This document shows, piece after piece, positions 25,261 through 36,651 of a stretch of 64,000 nt of DNA; the first letter of the stretch is position 1, and every line of letters starts with the position of its first letter. This stretch comes from Phymorhynchus buccinoides (Eukaryota; Mollusca; Gastropoda; Neogastropoda; Raphitomidae). The position numbers were made by a program, and so were the translations under genes. The stretch lies in the NCBI GenBank assembly GCA_017654935.2, contig CM065704.1:23653856-23717855 (forward strand), written 5' to 3'. The notes beneath the pieces were generated by a model that was given only the letters and a program-made list of their open reading frames with translations, ran no database searches and was not told the DNA's origin.

Positions 25261-26168
25261 CTCCCCATTTTCGTTTTCCCCCCCTCTTTCATTTTATGTT
25301 TTCCTTCAACTTTTCTCCTACTCCTCCGAACTAAGATTTGTGGGCAGCACAGGGGACTATGGTTGCCAGGTAGCAGAGGGGGGAGTGAGGGGGGGGGGGG
25401 GGGGGGGGCGGGGTAGCTGCTATTCTCGTTGGTTGGGCTACCATGTGTTAATAGTGGGGTAGATCGATGCATTGCCTAGGCTACGTCACCACTCTCTCTC
25501 GGCCGAAAGGAATTTGAGGAGAACAGCCCTGGCGTTTGGGAAAAGTTCCCCAAAGGCCAGACCAAGCCATTTGGCTGCAGCACTAGAGTCGGTGCAAATG
25601 CCCCGCTAGTTTGAGAGTCATAGTCGTCCACGAAAGACTAAGAGCTGCACCGTGATATTCCTTTTTATGTAGAAAATCGTTACTTGTTCGGCTTTCACTT
25701 TACTCCTGGCTCCTTACAGGCGAATGTCAACCAATCAAACAACAAAAGGACATTGAATGAAAGGATAAGGTCAAAGCGAGCAAGGGAAAATACTGTTGGA
25801 GAGAGAGACAATATGGGGATTTTACCAGTATGGTCCCTTGTATGCCGTTTGTATTTTTGCATTGTTAAACAAAATAAGAGGGAATGTTAATGTTAGAGAT
25901 TGTGTATGTATGTATGTATGTATTTATGTATGTATTTGTGTTTGTATTGTGTGTGTGTGTATGTATGTATGTATGTATGTATGTATGTGAGTGGAGAGAG
26001 ATAGAGAGAAAGATATAGAGAGAGAGAGAAGTGGAGAGGAGAGGAGATAGAGAGAGAGAGGATGGAACTTTCATAACATCACAAGTAGAACCGCATAAAT
26101 GAATTATCATTATCTCTCTCTATGTGTCTGTCTGTCCCCTTTCTGTTCTATCTGTGTCTCTCTCTGTG

Positions 26169-26219
<51 letters not shown>

Positions 26220-26340
26220 GGTCTCTCAACCTCTCTCTCGTCGATTTCTCTCTCTCTACTCTTTTCGTCTCTATCTGTCTGTCATGTTCTCCCGTTCAAC
26301 TGGATATCTGATTTGAGTAAATCAACACTTTCCGACTCTG
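25261..26340. other. No gene; G run, GTAT and TC microsatellites
   Basis: Contains a G run at 25388-25408, a (GTAT)n tract at about 25905-25987, GA-rich DNA at 25990-26060 and a (TC)n tract at 26165-26216. Nothing coding is recognised. Confidence 0.6.
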
Positions 26341-26790
26341 GTATGTTCATGCTAAGCGTAGTTGGGTTCTCAGAGTCAATCAAAACTAAAAGGAAAAGAA
26401 AAAGGAAAGGACAGAAAACAGTCTGGGGGCTGTTGGTGTCACCCCTTGAGTTGTGTTCACAGCTGGTCTGGTTCAGCACACTGTTGTATAGGATGGGTAG
26501 ATCATAACCTGAGTCCCTGTTTAGGCTTGGTCTTCTCTCTCTAATTTCTATTGCCTCTTTGATTTTCCTTTTTGTGAATTGTGGTTCAGTAGACACAACT
26601 CAAGGGCTGACACCAACAGCCCCCCAACAGCCCCCAGGACTTCTGACTCAGTGTGGGTTGACGAAGGCCAGCAGTAAGCTGGCCGAACATTTCCAAGTAT
26701 GTTTTCTTTCTTTTCCTTTTTCTTTTCCTTTTAGTTTTGATTGACTCTGAGAAGGAACTACGCTTAACATGAACATCTGATCTCTTTTAC
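26341..26790. repeat. Imperfect palindrome, ~140-200 bp arms
   Basis: The left arm (26341-26475) and right arm (26585-26790) are inverted copies. Both hold the word ctcagagtcaatcaaaacta (reversed on the right), an A/G-rich aaggaaaagaaaaagg tract, gggggctgttggtgtca and cccttgagttgtgt. The right arm has an extra ~60 bp segment. The loop is about 110 bp. A transcript would fold into a long hairpin. This may be a foldback element or two SINE-like units in opposite orientation; no terminal duplication was found. Confidence 0.75.
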
Positions 26791-26837
26791 ATTGACTTCC
26801 CAACCTCTTACATTTAAAATCAATGACCTCTGACATC

Positions 26838-26920
26838 ACACACACACCACGCACGCACGCACCGCACGCACGCACGCACACACACACAACACGCACGCAC
26901 ACGCACGCACACGCACACGC

Positions 26921-26962
<42 letters not shown>
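26838..26962. repeat. (CA)n/(CACG)n microsatellite
   Basis: CA-rich repeat with CACG interruptions, ending in a pure CA run. Confidence 0.9.
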
Positions 26963-26965
<3 letters not shown>

Positions 26966-27295
26966 GACACTTTTCAGTTCTCCCGTTTCCATACATTATT
27001 TATATAAAGGTGTCGCCGTGTCTAGTGACGTCATTTGTCATTATCCTGCGCGATCTTTGATCACCGAAGTATCACCCGCTTATTATAATAATAGACCTAC
27101 TAGGTAACCTTTCTTGTCTGATTGGGACTGGGGCTTTAGATTTTCCGGATTTGTCAGCTGGGTGCCGTTGCAGTGTGGATTGCAATTATTAGGGGGAAAG
27201 GGGATATTAGCAATACAGTGTTTCCTTGCTATATTTAGGGCATAATCGGGGTAAAGAAGAGGTCATGGCGAGCTATTTTTGTCAGCGTTTGTGAC

Positions 27296-27470
27296 CAGGT
27301 CGGTTTGGTGTTGCTAATGAGGTCGGTTTGATATTATGCTAATGAGCTTAGTTTGGTATGCTAAATATAGTAATGACCTCGGTTTGGTATGCTAATAATG
27401 AGTGCGAGCAGCTTCACTCAAACAGCTATTCCTGGTTTGGTGAGCTAATAAGCTTGGTGTGATTATGCTT
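27296..27470. repeat. Short tandem repeat, ~22-26 bp unit
   Basis: About five units with the words ggtcggtttggt and gctaatgag. A further unit lies at 27858-27885, beyond the LINE relic. Confidence 0.65.
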
Positions 27471-27494
27471 CACAACCAAAACTTCACTAACTAT

Positions 27495-27860
27495 AACTGA
27501 TGAGGAAAGAACACGAGGGCATAGTTTCAAACCAACTAAAACAAAAACTAATTAACAGTCGTTCAGCTAAAAACATTTTTACTAACAGTAATAACTGCAT
27601 GGAACAATTTATCTAATGAAACTGTAAATGCCTAATCACTAAATAATATGTTCAAAAATCTTATTGACAAAAAACATTAATACTAGTATGACTATACTCC
27701 ATACATTTGGAGAAAATAAATTAAAAAATCAATGCACAAAAGCCAAAGTAATTCACAGGCCAAAACAAAATATCAATTTATACTACACGTGAAAAAGATC
27801 TAGAGGGCAAAAGGCTTCAATAAGCATACAGAGCGTAAACTGATATGATATGATATGAGT
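27495..27860 (+). mobile_element. LINE 3' relic
   Basis: Decayed frames around 27495-27690 resemble the usual C-terminus of many LINE reverse transcriptases (a gaggaaagaacacgagggca start, then codons for phenylalanine, asparagine and tryptophan-rich words around caattta). The end is a (TGATA)n-type tail at 27840-27858. It sits between two ~42 bp near-copies (27383-27426 and 27868-27911). Confidence 0.5.
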
Positions 27861-28030
27861 GAGCTCGGTTTGGCATGCTAATGATTGCGAGCAGCTTCAC
27901 CCAAACAGCTATAAGACCCATATTGGTCTTGTTGTTTTCTGTTTCTTCTGTCTTCGTTGTTTTTGATCCCCCCCCCCCCCCCCCCCCCCTTCTTCTTCTT
28001 CTGTCAATTATCCCATTTAATTTCTCTTTA

Positions 28031-28165
28031 GGCCTGGTCACGTGAGCAGTGACACATTTTGTCCCCAAAACACTAATTGATCTTTTCAAATGATTTCCAA
28101 TCATGGGAAAAGTGCAATGAGTATTTTTTGGGACAAAATATGTCACTGGTCACGTGACCAGGTCC
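28031..28165. repeat. Near-perfect palindromic element (~135 bp)
   Basis: The arms start ggcctggtcacgtga and end tcacgtgaccaggtcc. They stay complementary inward through agtgacacattttgtccc and its inverse. Total 135 bp with almost no loop, typical of a small MITE or cruciform. A few mismatches are spread through the arms. Confidence 0.85.
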
Positions 28166-29330
<1,165 letters not shown>

Positions 29331-29617
29331 TGTAGAAGAAGTGCGTGTGTGTGTGTGTTTGTGAATAGTGTTCTCACTCTAAGTGGTTTAATCTCGTAAC
29401 GTGATCGTTTCCTATTGTCTGAATGTGTAATTATGTGAGTTGTGTTTGTGACTAAAGATTCATGGTTTTCGTGTACCTGGCTGAAGTATGTTCACCCAAG
29501 TTTGGGAGACGTTTTGTATGCAAAATGTGAAGTGAATAAAATCAGAGTTTGACTGGACACCAAAGCATTCGCGTCGTCATTTGAATGGCTCTATTCTTAA
29601 TAGCTTAGACTTCTACA
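29331..29617 (+). repeat. 5' LTR
   Basis: 287 bp, TG...CA ends, with a short GT run near the start and a gtgaataaaatcag polyadenylation-like signal in the right half. Confidence 0.95.
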
Positions 29618-29630
29618 TGGTGTCAGAGAC
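29618..29630 (+). promoter_or_regulatory. Primer-binding site region
   Basis: Begins tggtgtcagagac directly after the LTR, as expected for priming by a tRNA 3' end (TGG complement of CCA). I do not assign the tRNA. Confidence 0.6.
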
Positions 29631-32600
29631 ATGGATCAATTACACCCACCGCAGCAACTCTCACTGACTGGCAATTTGGCTGAAACTTTCAGGCGCTTCA
29701 AACAATCATTTGAAATTTATTCAACAGCAAGTGGACTTGACAGCAAATCGAAGAAAGTTCAAAGCAACACACTGCTGCATATCATAGGACCTGAGGCGAT
29801 TGATATCTTCAACACCTTTCAATGGGAACCCGAAGACTGCACCACAGACTGCAATGCTGATTCGTCCTTCCATGCTGTTAAATGCATCCTGAGTAAATTT
29901 GAGAAATACTGCATCCCCAGAAAGAACGTCACAATTGAACGGCACATATTCTTCACTCGAGACCAGCAAGCAGGGGAAAATGTTGACACATTCGTCACAG
30001 ATTTAAAATTGAAATCAAAATCTTGTGAATTTGGAACTCTGAGAGAATCTCTCATCAAAGACAGAATAGTTGGCGGGATCAGAAGCGATCAAGTGAGAGC
30101 CAGACTTCTCAGAGAACCAGATCTCACACTGAAGAAGGCAGAGGATACTTGTAGAGCTGCAGAAGCAACGGAAGCGCAACTCAAGTTGATGTCAGAAGAA
30201 GTAAGCAATCTCAACGCCATAGCCCAGCAAAGACAGAAGCAAGAGAGACAACAGTCAAATTTAGGCAACTGTCACTATTGTGGAAAACAGCATCAACCTA
30301 GACGGTGTCCAGCTTATGGAAAAACGTGTCGTAACTGCTCTAAAAAGAATCATTTTGAGTCAGTCTGCAAATCGAATCCAGTCGGTAGCATCCAAGACAC
30401 GGACCAGCACTTTTCTCACAATAATGACGTCTTCCTAGGAAAGGTCAACAGCAGAGCAAACAGTCATCGCAAAGAGTGGACATCCGTCCTTGAAGTTGAA
30501 GGCCATCAAATAACCTTCACTCTAGACACCGGAGCCCAAGTCAACATTCTGCCATGTGATCTTTTTTACAAGTTAAAGACAGGCCCTCTTCAAAAGTCAA
30601 ACGCCCGCCTCACTACCTACACTGGAGAGCAACTACCTGTCATTGGGAAAGTACTTCTATCATGCATCGTTAAAGGACAGAAGAGTACAATTGAGTTCCA
30701 AATTGTTGACACAAAGTCGAAACCAATCCTAGGCCTTGGCAGCTGTGAAGCTCTGGGCCTCATTCAACTTGTTGACATCATCGGAGACGAAACTCTCGCG
30801 TCCTATGCAGACGTGTTCGAGGGCCTTGGCTCCATGGAAGAAGAATACACGATCAGAGTTGACCAGTCGGTTCGCCCTGTTGTACATGCTTCCAGAAAAG
30901 TACCAGCAGCGTTACGAGAACAACTTCACAAGGAACTGCAGCGGATGCAAGATCAAAGTGTGATCGAAAAAGTAGACCACCCAACAGCTTGGGTCAACTC
31001 TTTAGTGATCGTGGAAAAGAAAGGAGGAGGACTTCGCCTGTGTCTTGACCCAAGAGATTTGAACAAAGCTATCCAGAGGGAACATTACCAGCTGCCAACA
31101 ATCGAAGAGATAGCAAGTAGGCAAAGTGGAAATCAAGTTTTCAGTGTGTTAGACGCGAACTCAGCATTCTGGCAAATTCATCTTACCAAGGACTGTGCTG
31201 ACTTGACCACTTTCAACACTCCATTCGGAAGATTCAGATTCCTCAGGCTCCCATTTGGTCTCAACTCATCAGCAGAGGTGTTTGCGAAGCGTTTTCATCA
31301 AACTTTCGAGCAGATCCCAGGCGTTGAGACCTATATGGATGAAATGCTTATCGCTGGAAAAACCACAGAGGAACATGACACAAGGCTCAAGCAAGTTCTG
31401 GACACGGCAAGAAGGAAAGGGATCAAACTGAAGCCTACAAAATGTAATCTTCGTGTCAAAGAAGTGAAGTTTGTAGGCCATATCATCACTGAAAATGGCA
31501 TCAAACCAGACAACTCGAAGATCGAGGCCATTCAAGCAATGCCAAGTCCCTCTAATCGCAAGGAGCTAGAACGTTTTCTTGGAATGGTCAATTACCTGGG
31601 CAAATTCTTGCCCAACCTCTCTGACGTCACCACGCCTCTTCGCAATCTACTGAAGCAAGACATGGAATGGCAATGGATTGATCAGCATGAACAAGCAGTG
31701 AAGGATCTTAAGCGAATGGTCACTGAGGCCCCTGTGCTGGCGTTCTTCGACCCCAAGAAACCAATAAAGCTGTCAGTTGATGCTTCTCCGGATGGACTTG
31801 GTGCGGTGCTGACTCAAGAAAACAAACCAGTCACCTTTGCCTCACGCTCTCTCACAGACTGTGAACGAAGATACGCCCAGATAGAAAAAGAAATGTTAGC
31901 CGTCGTATTTGGCATGGAGCACTTTCACTATTACGTCTATGGACAGTCTGTAATAGTGGAGACAGACCACAAACCTTTGGTGTCCATCATCAAAAAACCA
32001 CTGTCGTCAGCACCGCCCCGACTACAGAGGATGCTCTTACGATTGATGAGGTATGACGTGTCGCTTGTCTATAAGGCAGGCAAAGAGATGTTTGTCCCAG
32101 ACACTCTTTCCAGAGCAGCTCTCCCAAAGCAATCGCCTTCCAGTGATGACTGGGAGACACAAGTTCACATGATGATCAACAGTCTGCCTATGTCAGACCA
32201 GAAGCTACAGATGTTTCAAAAGGCCACAGCAGAAGACGAGGCACTTCAGGAACTACAAAAACAAATTCGAGCAGGCTGGCCCGAAAAGAAAAAAGATGTC
32301 CCATCATGCATCAGGGCACACTCCGGATTCCATGAGGAACTCAGTGAAGCCCATGAACTGCTTTTTAAAGGCGAACAGCTCATTGTTCCAGCATCCCTAC
32401 AAAAGGAGATGCTACACACACTGCATAAGGGCCACCTCGGAAGAAACAAATGTTTGGCGACGGCCCGAGAAATACTCTTCTGGCCAAGAATATCCTCCCA
32501 AATCGTCGACATGGTGGCAACTTGCGGAGTATGTAACCAATTCCGGCACTCGCAACAGAAGGAGCCCATGATTCCTCATGACATGCCAACACTGCCTTGG

Positions 32601-33521
32601 GAGAAACTGGGAGTGGATATTTTTCATTACAATGGCAAGAATGTTCTCCTCTTGGTTGACTATTACAGCAAGTTTATTGAAGTCAGCCTCCTGCCATCTC
32701 TGAGAGCCACAGATGTCATTGTGCAGATGAAGTCGCAATTCGCTTGCCACGGTATTCCTCGAAAGATAATAAGTGACAACGGCCCCCAATTCAGCTGTGC
32801 AGAGTTTGCCTCCTTTGCCAAATACTGGGGTTTCAAACACCTGGCATCAAGCCCTTACCATGCTCAGTCCAACGGCATGGCTGAGAGAGCGGTGCAGACG
32901 ATCAGGACTCTCCTAAAGAAGGCAGCAGCCGAGCGCCAGGACCCCTACATTGCCCTGATGCAGTACAGAAATGCACCATTTCCAGATAGTCCATCCCCGG
33001 CACAGCTCTTGATGAACAGGCGCCTCCGGACAACGCTGCCAGCCACAGATGCCTACTTGAGACCAAGTCTTCCAGATCCAGAAGTAATGCGAGCCGTGAG
33101 CACCAACCGCAAACTCAGCCAAAAGAAGAACTACGACAGAACGGCGCTGTCGTCATCCCGTCAACCACTTCAGCCCGGGGCATCCGTCCGAATGCAGATG
33201 ACACGTGATAGGACCTGGAAGCCTGCCACTATCGTTGCTGCAGCCCAAGCTCCCAGGTCTTACATTGTGAAGACCGCTGATGGCCTCACCTACCGCAGAA
33301 ACCGCAACATGCTGAGGGAGACAAAAGAGGCTTTTATGATGCCAGACCCACAGGAGATGGAAGACCACAGTGCATGTACGGAGCAACGTGAGAGTCAGGA
33401 ACTTGATGAGGCTGCAGACGAACACCCAGCCGTTCCCAGGCATGCCCTGCATCCTCACACCACTCGATGCGGCCGTCAGGTTCGCATTCCTGCACGCTAT
33501 CCTGATGTTGAACGGAGATAA
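29631..33521 (+). CDS. Gag-pol polyprotein of the Ty3/gypsy-type element
   Basis: A single 1296-residue frame from an ATG 13 bp after the 5' LTR. In order: gag (about 1-210); two zinc knuckles (214-247, CX2CX3HX4C then CX2CX4HX4C); aspartic protease with DTGA (D299); reverse transcriptase, with LDANSAF for the first catalytic Asp and YMDE at 568-571; RNase H (SVDASPDG and ETDHKPL words); integrase with an HHCC finger (HKGHLG ... CGVC) and catalytic D996, D1049 and E1085, spaced as DD35E. The order RT-RNase H-integrase places it in Ty3/gypsy; a single fused frame and the lack of a chromodomain suggest a Mag/K02A2.6-like lineage (inference). Odd point: the second Asp of the usual YxDD is Glu, one base away, which may cripple reverse transcription. 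Confidence 0.95.
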   Translation: MDQLHPPQQLSLTGNLAETFRRFKQSFEIYSTASGLDSKSKKVQSNTLLHIIGPEAIDIFNTFQWEPEDCTTDCNADSSFHAVKCILSKFEKYCIPRKNVTIERHIFFTRDQQAGENVDTFVTDLKLKSKSCEFGTLRESLIKDRIVGGIRSDQVRARLLREPDLTLKKAEDTCRAAEATEAQLKLMSEEVSNLNAIAQQRQKQERQQSNLGNCHYCGKQHQPRRCPAYGKTCRNCSKKNHFESVCKSNPVGSIQDTDQHFSHNNDVFLGKVNSRANSHRKEWTSVLEVEGHQITFTLDTGAQVNILPCDLFYKLKTGPLQKSNARLTTYTGEQLPVIGKVLLSCIVKGQKSTIEFQIVDTKSKPILGLGSCEALGLIQLVDIIGDETLASYADVFEGLGSMEEEYTIRVDQSVRPVVHASRKVPAALREQLHKELQRMQDQSVIEKVDHPTAWVNSLVIVEKKGGGLRLCLDPRDLNKAIQREHYQLPTIEEIASRQSGNQVFSVLDANSAFWQIHLTKDCADLTTFNTPFGRFRFLRLPFGLNSSAEVFAKRFHQTFEQIPGVETYMDEMLIAGKTTEEHDTRLKQVLDTARRKGIKLKPTKCNLRVKEVKFVGHIITENGIKPDNSKIEAIQAMPSPSNRKELERFLGMVNYLGKFLPNLSDVTTPLRNLLKQDMEWQWIDQHEQAVKDLKRMVTEAPVLAFFDPKKPIKLSVDASPDGLGAVLTQENKPVTFASRSLTDCERRYAQIEKEMLAVVFGMEHFHYYVYGQSVIVETDHKPLVSIIKKPLSSAPPRLQRMLLRLMRYDVSLVYKAGKEMFVPDTLSRAALPKQSPSSDDWETQVHMMINSLPMSDQKLQMFQKATAEDEALQELQKQIRAGWPEKKKDVPSCIRAHSGFHEELSEAHELLFKGEQLIVPASLQKEMLHTLHKGHLGRNKCLATAREILFWPRISSQIVDMVATCGVCNQFRHSQQKEPMIPHDMPTLPWEKLGVDIFHYNGKNVLLLVDYYSKFIEVSLLPSLRATDVIVQMKSQFACHGIPRKIISDNGPQFSCAEFASFAKYWGFKHLASSPYHAQSNGMAERAVQTIRTLLKKAAAERQDPYIALMQYRNAPFPDSPSPAQLLMNRRLRTTLPATDAYLRPSLPDPEVMRAVSTNRKLSQKKNYDRTALSSSRQPLQPGASVRMQMTRDRTWKPATIVAAAQAPRSYIVKTADGLTYRRNRNMLRETKEAFMMPDPQEMEDHSACTEQRESQELDEAADEHPAVPRHALHPHTTRCGRQVRIPARYPDVERR

Positions 33522-33814
33522 ACATTAACAGACGATATTTAATGACATTTTTGTTTTTGTTCAGATTTTCTTTTTCATTATTATTATATGGGGATATCTT
33601 AGGAACACTGATTCATTGGTTCAATGGACATGACGAGATTGTGGACTCTTGTTGTTATATAATGCTTTAACGTTATTTCATGGTATAATATTAATTGGAT
33701 ATAGTATCGTATAACATGCATGCAGTTGATTTGAACTGTGTCATAATTATTGCACTTATCTTTATTATTTATTACTTACTTTGTTCAGTTCACAAGTTTT
33801 CCTTTTTCATTTTT

Positions 33815-33824
33815 ACGGGGGAGA
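33815..33824 (+). promoter_or_regulatory. Polypurine tract
   Basis: The purine-rich acgggggaga ends exactly at the start of the 3' LTR, where plus-strand DNA synthesis is primed. Confidence 0.8.
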
Positions 33825-34112
33825 TGTAGAAGAAGTGCGTGTGTGTGTGTGTTTGTGAATAGTGTTCTCACTCTAAGTGGTTTAATCTCGTAACGTGATC
33901 GTTTCCTATTGTCTGAATGTGTAATTATGTGAGTTGTGTTTGTGACTAAAGATTCATGGTTTTCGTGTACCTGGCTGAAGTATGTTCACCCAAGTTTGGG
34001 AGAACGTTTTGTATGCAAAATGTGAAGTGAATAAAATCAGAGTTTGACTGGACACCAAAGCATACGCGTCGTTATTTGAATGGCTCTATTCCTAATAGCT
34101 TAGACTTCTACA
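33825..34112 (+). repeat. 3' LTR
   Basis: 288 bp copy of the 5' LTR with one extra A and three substitutions, followed by the caaac target duplication. Confidence 0.95.
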
Positions 34113-34382
34113 CAAACAACGAAACACAATTTGAGTGGAAACAAAGGCGAAAGGGGACTGACAGACACACCGACAGACAGACAAAAACACGCACACAGAC
34201 TGACTGATATGAAACGTGACAAAACATTGAAGAAAACACGACTACATCAGAGGTCCGATTCTGACGTGCCTGAAGTCCTTTTAAAGACCCCCCACGTCAC
34301 GTGTCACATTCCCTCTTATGCTAGGAAGATTTCTTAAAGACCCACCAGGTCACGTGTCAAAATCACGGGTTTCACGTGTTTT
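34113..34382. other. Short repeats with CACGTG words
   Basis: Contains two near-copies of the block aaagacccnccacgtcacgtgtca (about 34284 and 34337). No gene is seen. Confidence 0.45.
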
Positions 34383-34600
34383 CCCTCTGATAGCTGGTAA
34401 GAAATCTTATTTTGACCAGGTTTGACTCCCATACAAATGCCCCCAAATTGAAAACGAAACATAATTTTAAAGAACAGCCTCAATTTGAACGTAAGTTGGG
34501 GACATTTGTATGTGGGTCACAGCTGCCCAGAAAAAACAAGGGACACTTAATCGTGGGTGCGTCAGTGTGTCTTTAAGATTTCTTGCCAGCTATAAGAGGG
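34383..34600. repeat. Imperfect inverted repeat at the edge of the gypsy relic
   Basis: Left arm ccctctgatagctggtaaga (34383-34408) pairs with 34575-34600. A second pair, atacaaatgcccccaa (34431-34446) with the inverse near 34496-34512, lies inside. The right arm ends where gypsy coding homology begins, so a foldback element may mark the truncation point. Confidence 0.6.
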
Positions 34601-36000
34601 ATTTCACGATCATCCATCGCCTGGGCACCCAACACAGGAACGTGGACGCACTCTCTCGCTTGCCCTGTAAAGTTTGCACTAGAACTCGGAGAAGTGAGGA
34701 AGAATGGGAAAAAGAAAATGTGGAAGAAACCATCAGCAGTGGCTGTGTGAGCAAAGAACAATTGTCCAACCAAGATTCAACGATTGGAAACTTGATGTGC
34801 ACAGTAAGCACACGATCAGGCTCTAAACAGCCGTCAAAGCCTCAACCGGGTCCGCAGGATCCCCAACCGGGTCCGAGCCATGTGCCCCATCCACCGGATC
34901 CCCAGCCAGGCCTGAACAAGGCTCCGTGTCCACCAGATCCCCAACCAGGTTCAAGCCATGCACCGCATCCGCCAGAACCTCAACCGGGTCCAAGCCACAC
35001 ACCTGACTCACCAGTGAACACAACCACAAACCCTCTTGGCGAAAAGTTCACTACAACTTCAGCTCCTCTAATACTGGAAGGATTTGACCATGATTCTTTG
35101 AGGCAAGCTCAACTGGAGGATGAAAATATAGGACCGATTTTTCGAGCCCTTGAACGTACTCATACCCGACCTGCATGGAAGGAGGTATCCAGCCTTAAAC
35201 AAGAGTTGAAAACCTTGTGGTCAAGCTGGGACAGACTGGTTATCATAGAAGGAGTACTTTATCGGAAACGTGCCGAAGTTGGTGGACATCCTCAACTGCA
35301 AATTGTCATGCCAGAGCCCATGCATGCCCAAGTGTTAAAACACTACCATGATGTACCCACAGCCACCCATCTTTGCACCGAGAAATGTCTGGAGAAAATG
35401 AAAAAACAATTTTATTGACCTCACATGAAAGCTAGTATAACTAGTTACATACAGAAATGTGATGACTGTGCACTTCGGAAGATGACAAGGACAAAGTATC
35501 ATGCTGCATTGGGACAATACAGTGTTGGAGAACCCATGGAACGTATTGCTCTCGATATCTTGGGCCCCCTTCCTTTGTCTCAAAAGGGCAACAGATACAT
35601 ATTAGTCATCACAGATTTGTTCACCAAATGGACAGAGGCTTTTCCGATACCAAATCAGGAAGCAAAAACTGTTGCAGATGTGTTGGTAAATGAATTTGTG
35701 TGTCGTTTCGGCACACCTCTTCAAATATTAACCGATCAAGGACGAAATTTTGAGAGCCATTTGTTCAAAACATTGTGCGAGCTGCTACATATTGACAAAA
35801 CAAGGACATCCAGTTATCACCCACAGTCAAATGGCAGTGTAGAAAGGTTTAACAGGACATTAACCACTATGCTGGCCATGTACTGTAAACAAAACCAGCG
35901 CCTGTGGGACACATGCTTGCCACAAGTCATGATGGCCTATAGATTATCTCAGAACAGCTCTACTGGTCAAAGTCTAACAACCAATGGTCCTTTGAAGGGA
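34591..36000 (+). pseudogene. Ty3/gypsy pol fragment (RNase H end and integrase)
   Basis: The frame begins in the RNase H C-terminus (FTIIHRLGTQHRNVDALSRL), passes through a Pro/Gln-rich linker of PDPQPGPSH-type repeats (about 34850-35010), then the integrase HHCC finger and core, with ALDILGPLP, ILTDQGRNFES and YHPQSNGSVERF supplying the three acidic residues. A TGA at 35416 interrupts the finger domain in frame. Protease, RT and the 5' LTR are missing, and the 3' side is lost in the N gap. It is a different lineage from the intact element upstream. Confidence 0.85.
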
Positions 36001-36500
36001 NNNNNNNNNNNNNNNNNNNNNNNNNNNNNNNNNNNNNNNNNNNNNNNNNNNNNNNNNNNNNNNNNNNNNNNNNNNNNNNNNNNNNNNNNNNNNNNNNNNN
36101 NNNNNNNNNNNNNNNNNNNNNNNNNNNNNNNNNNNNNNNNNNNNNNNNNNNNNNNNNNNNNNNNNNNNNNNNNNNNNNNNNNNNNNNNNNNNNNNNNNNN
36201 NNNNNNNNNNNNNNNNNNNNNNNNNNNNNNNNNNNNNNNNNNNNNNNNNNNNNNNNNNNNNNNNNNNNNNNNNNNNNNNNNNNNNNNNNNNNNNNNNNNN
36301 NNNNNNNNNNNNNNNNNNNNNNNNNNNNNNNNNNNNNNNNNNNNNNNNNNNNNNNNNNNNNNNNNNNNNNNNNNNNNNNNNNNNNNNNNNNNNNNNNNNN
36401 NNNNNNNNNNNNNNNNNNNNNNNNNNNNNNNNNNNNNNNNNNNNNNNNNNNNNNNNNNNNNNNNNNNNNNNNNNNNNNNNNNNNNNNNNNNNNNNNNNNN
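36001..36500. other. Assembly gap (500 N)
   Basis: Exactly 500 N inside the gypsy fragment. Open frames crossing it are meaningless. Confidence 0.99.
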
Positions 36501-36651
36501 GCTATACCGTAATAGCTTTCAGTCTGTCCAGCAGTTGGACAAATCCTGCCACCATTTTCGAAGGTATCCCTTTCCTAACTTTCACCCCTGTTTCCAGGAC
36601 TTGTTAAACGAATTATAAGACGGACCACGCCCAAACCTGTGACTTAGACCT

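Larger units (their letters stand above)
29331..34112 (+). mobile_element. Complete Ty3/gypsy-type LTR retrotransposon
   Basis: Two LTRs of 287 and 288 bp flank one long gag-pol frame. The element starts tgtagaag and ends cttctaca, a perfect 8 bp inverted end, and lies between two copies of caaac, a 5 bp target-site duplication. The LTRs differ by three substitutions and one inserted base, so the insertion is fairly recent. A primer-binding site and polypurine tract are in place. The region looks well sequenced, in contrast to 6991-22836. Confidence 0.95.

Noticed and set aside
25900..25990. Regular GTAT repeats considered as a CRISPR-like or satellite array
   Set aside because: Four-base microsatellite without spacers.
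35425..36618. 397-codon frame continuing through the second gap
   Set aside because: Only the part before 36001 is real integrase homology; the rest is N and unrelated sequence.
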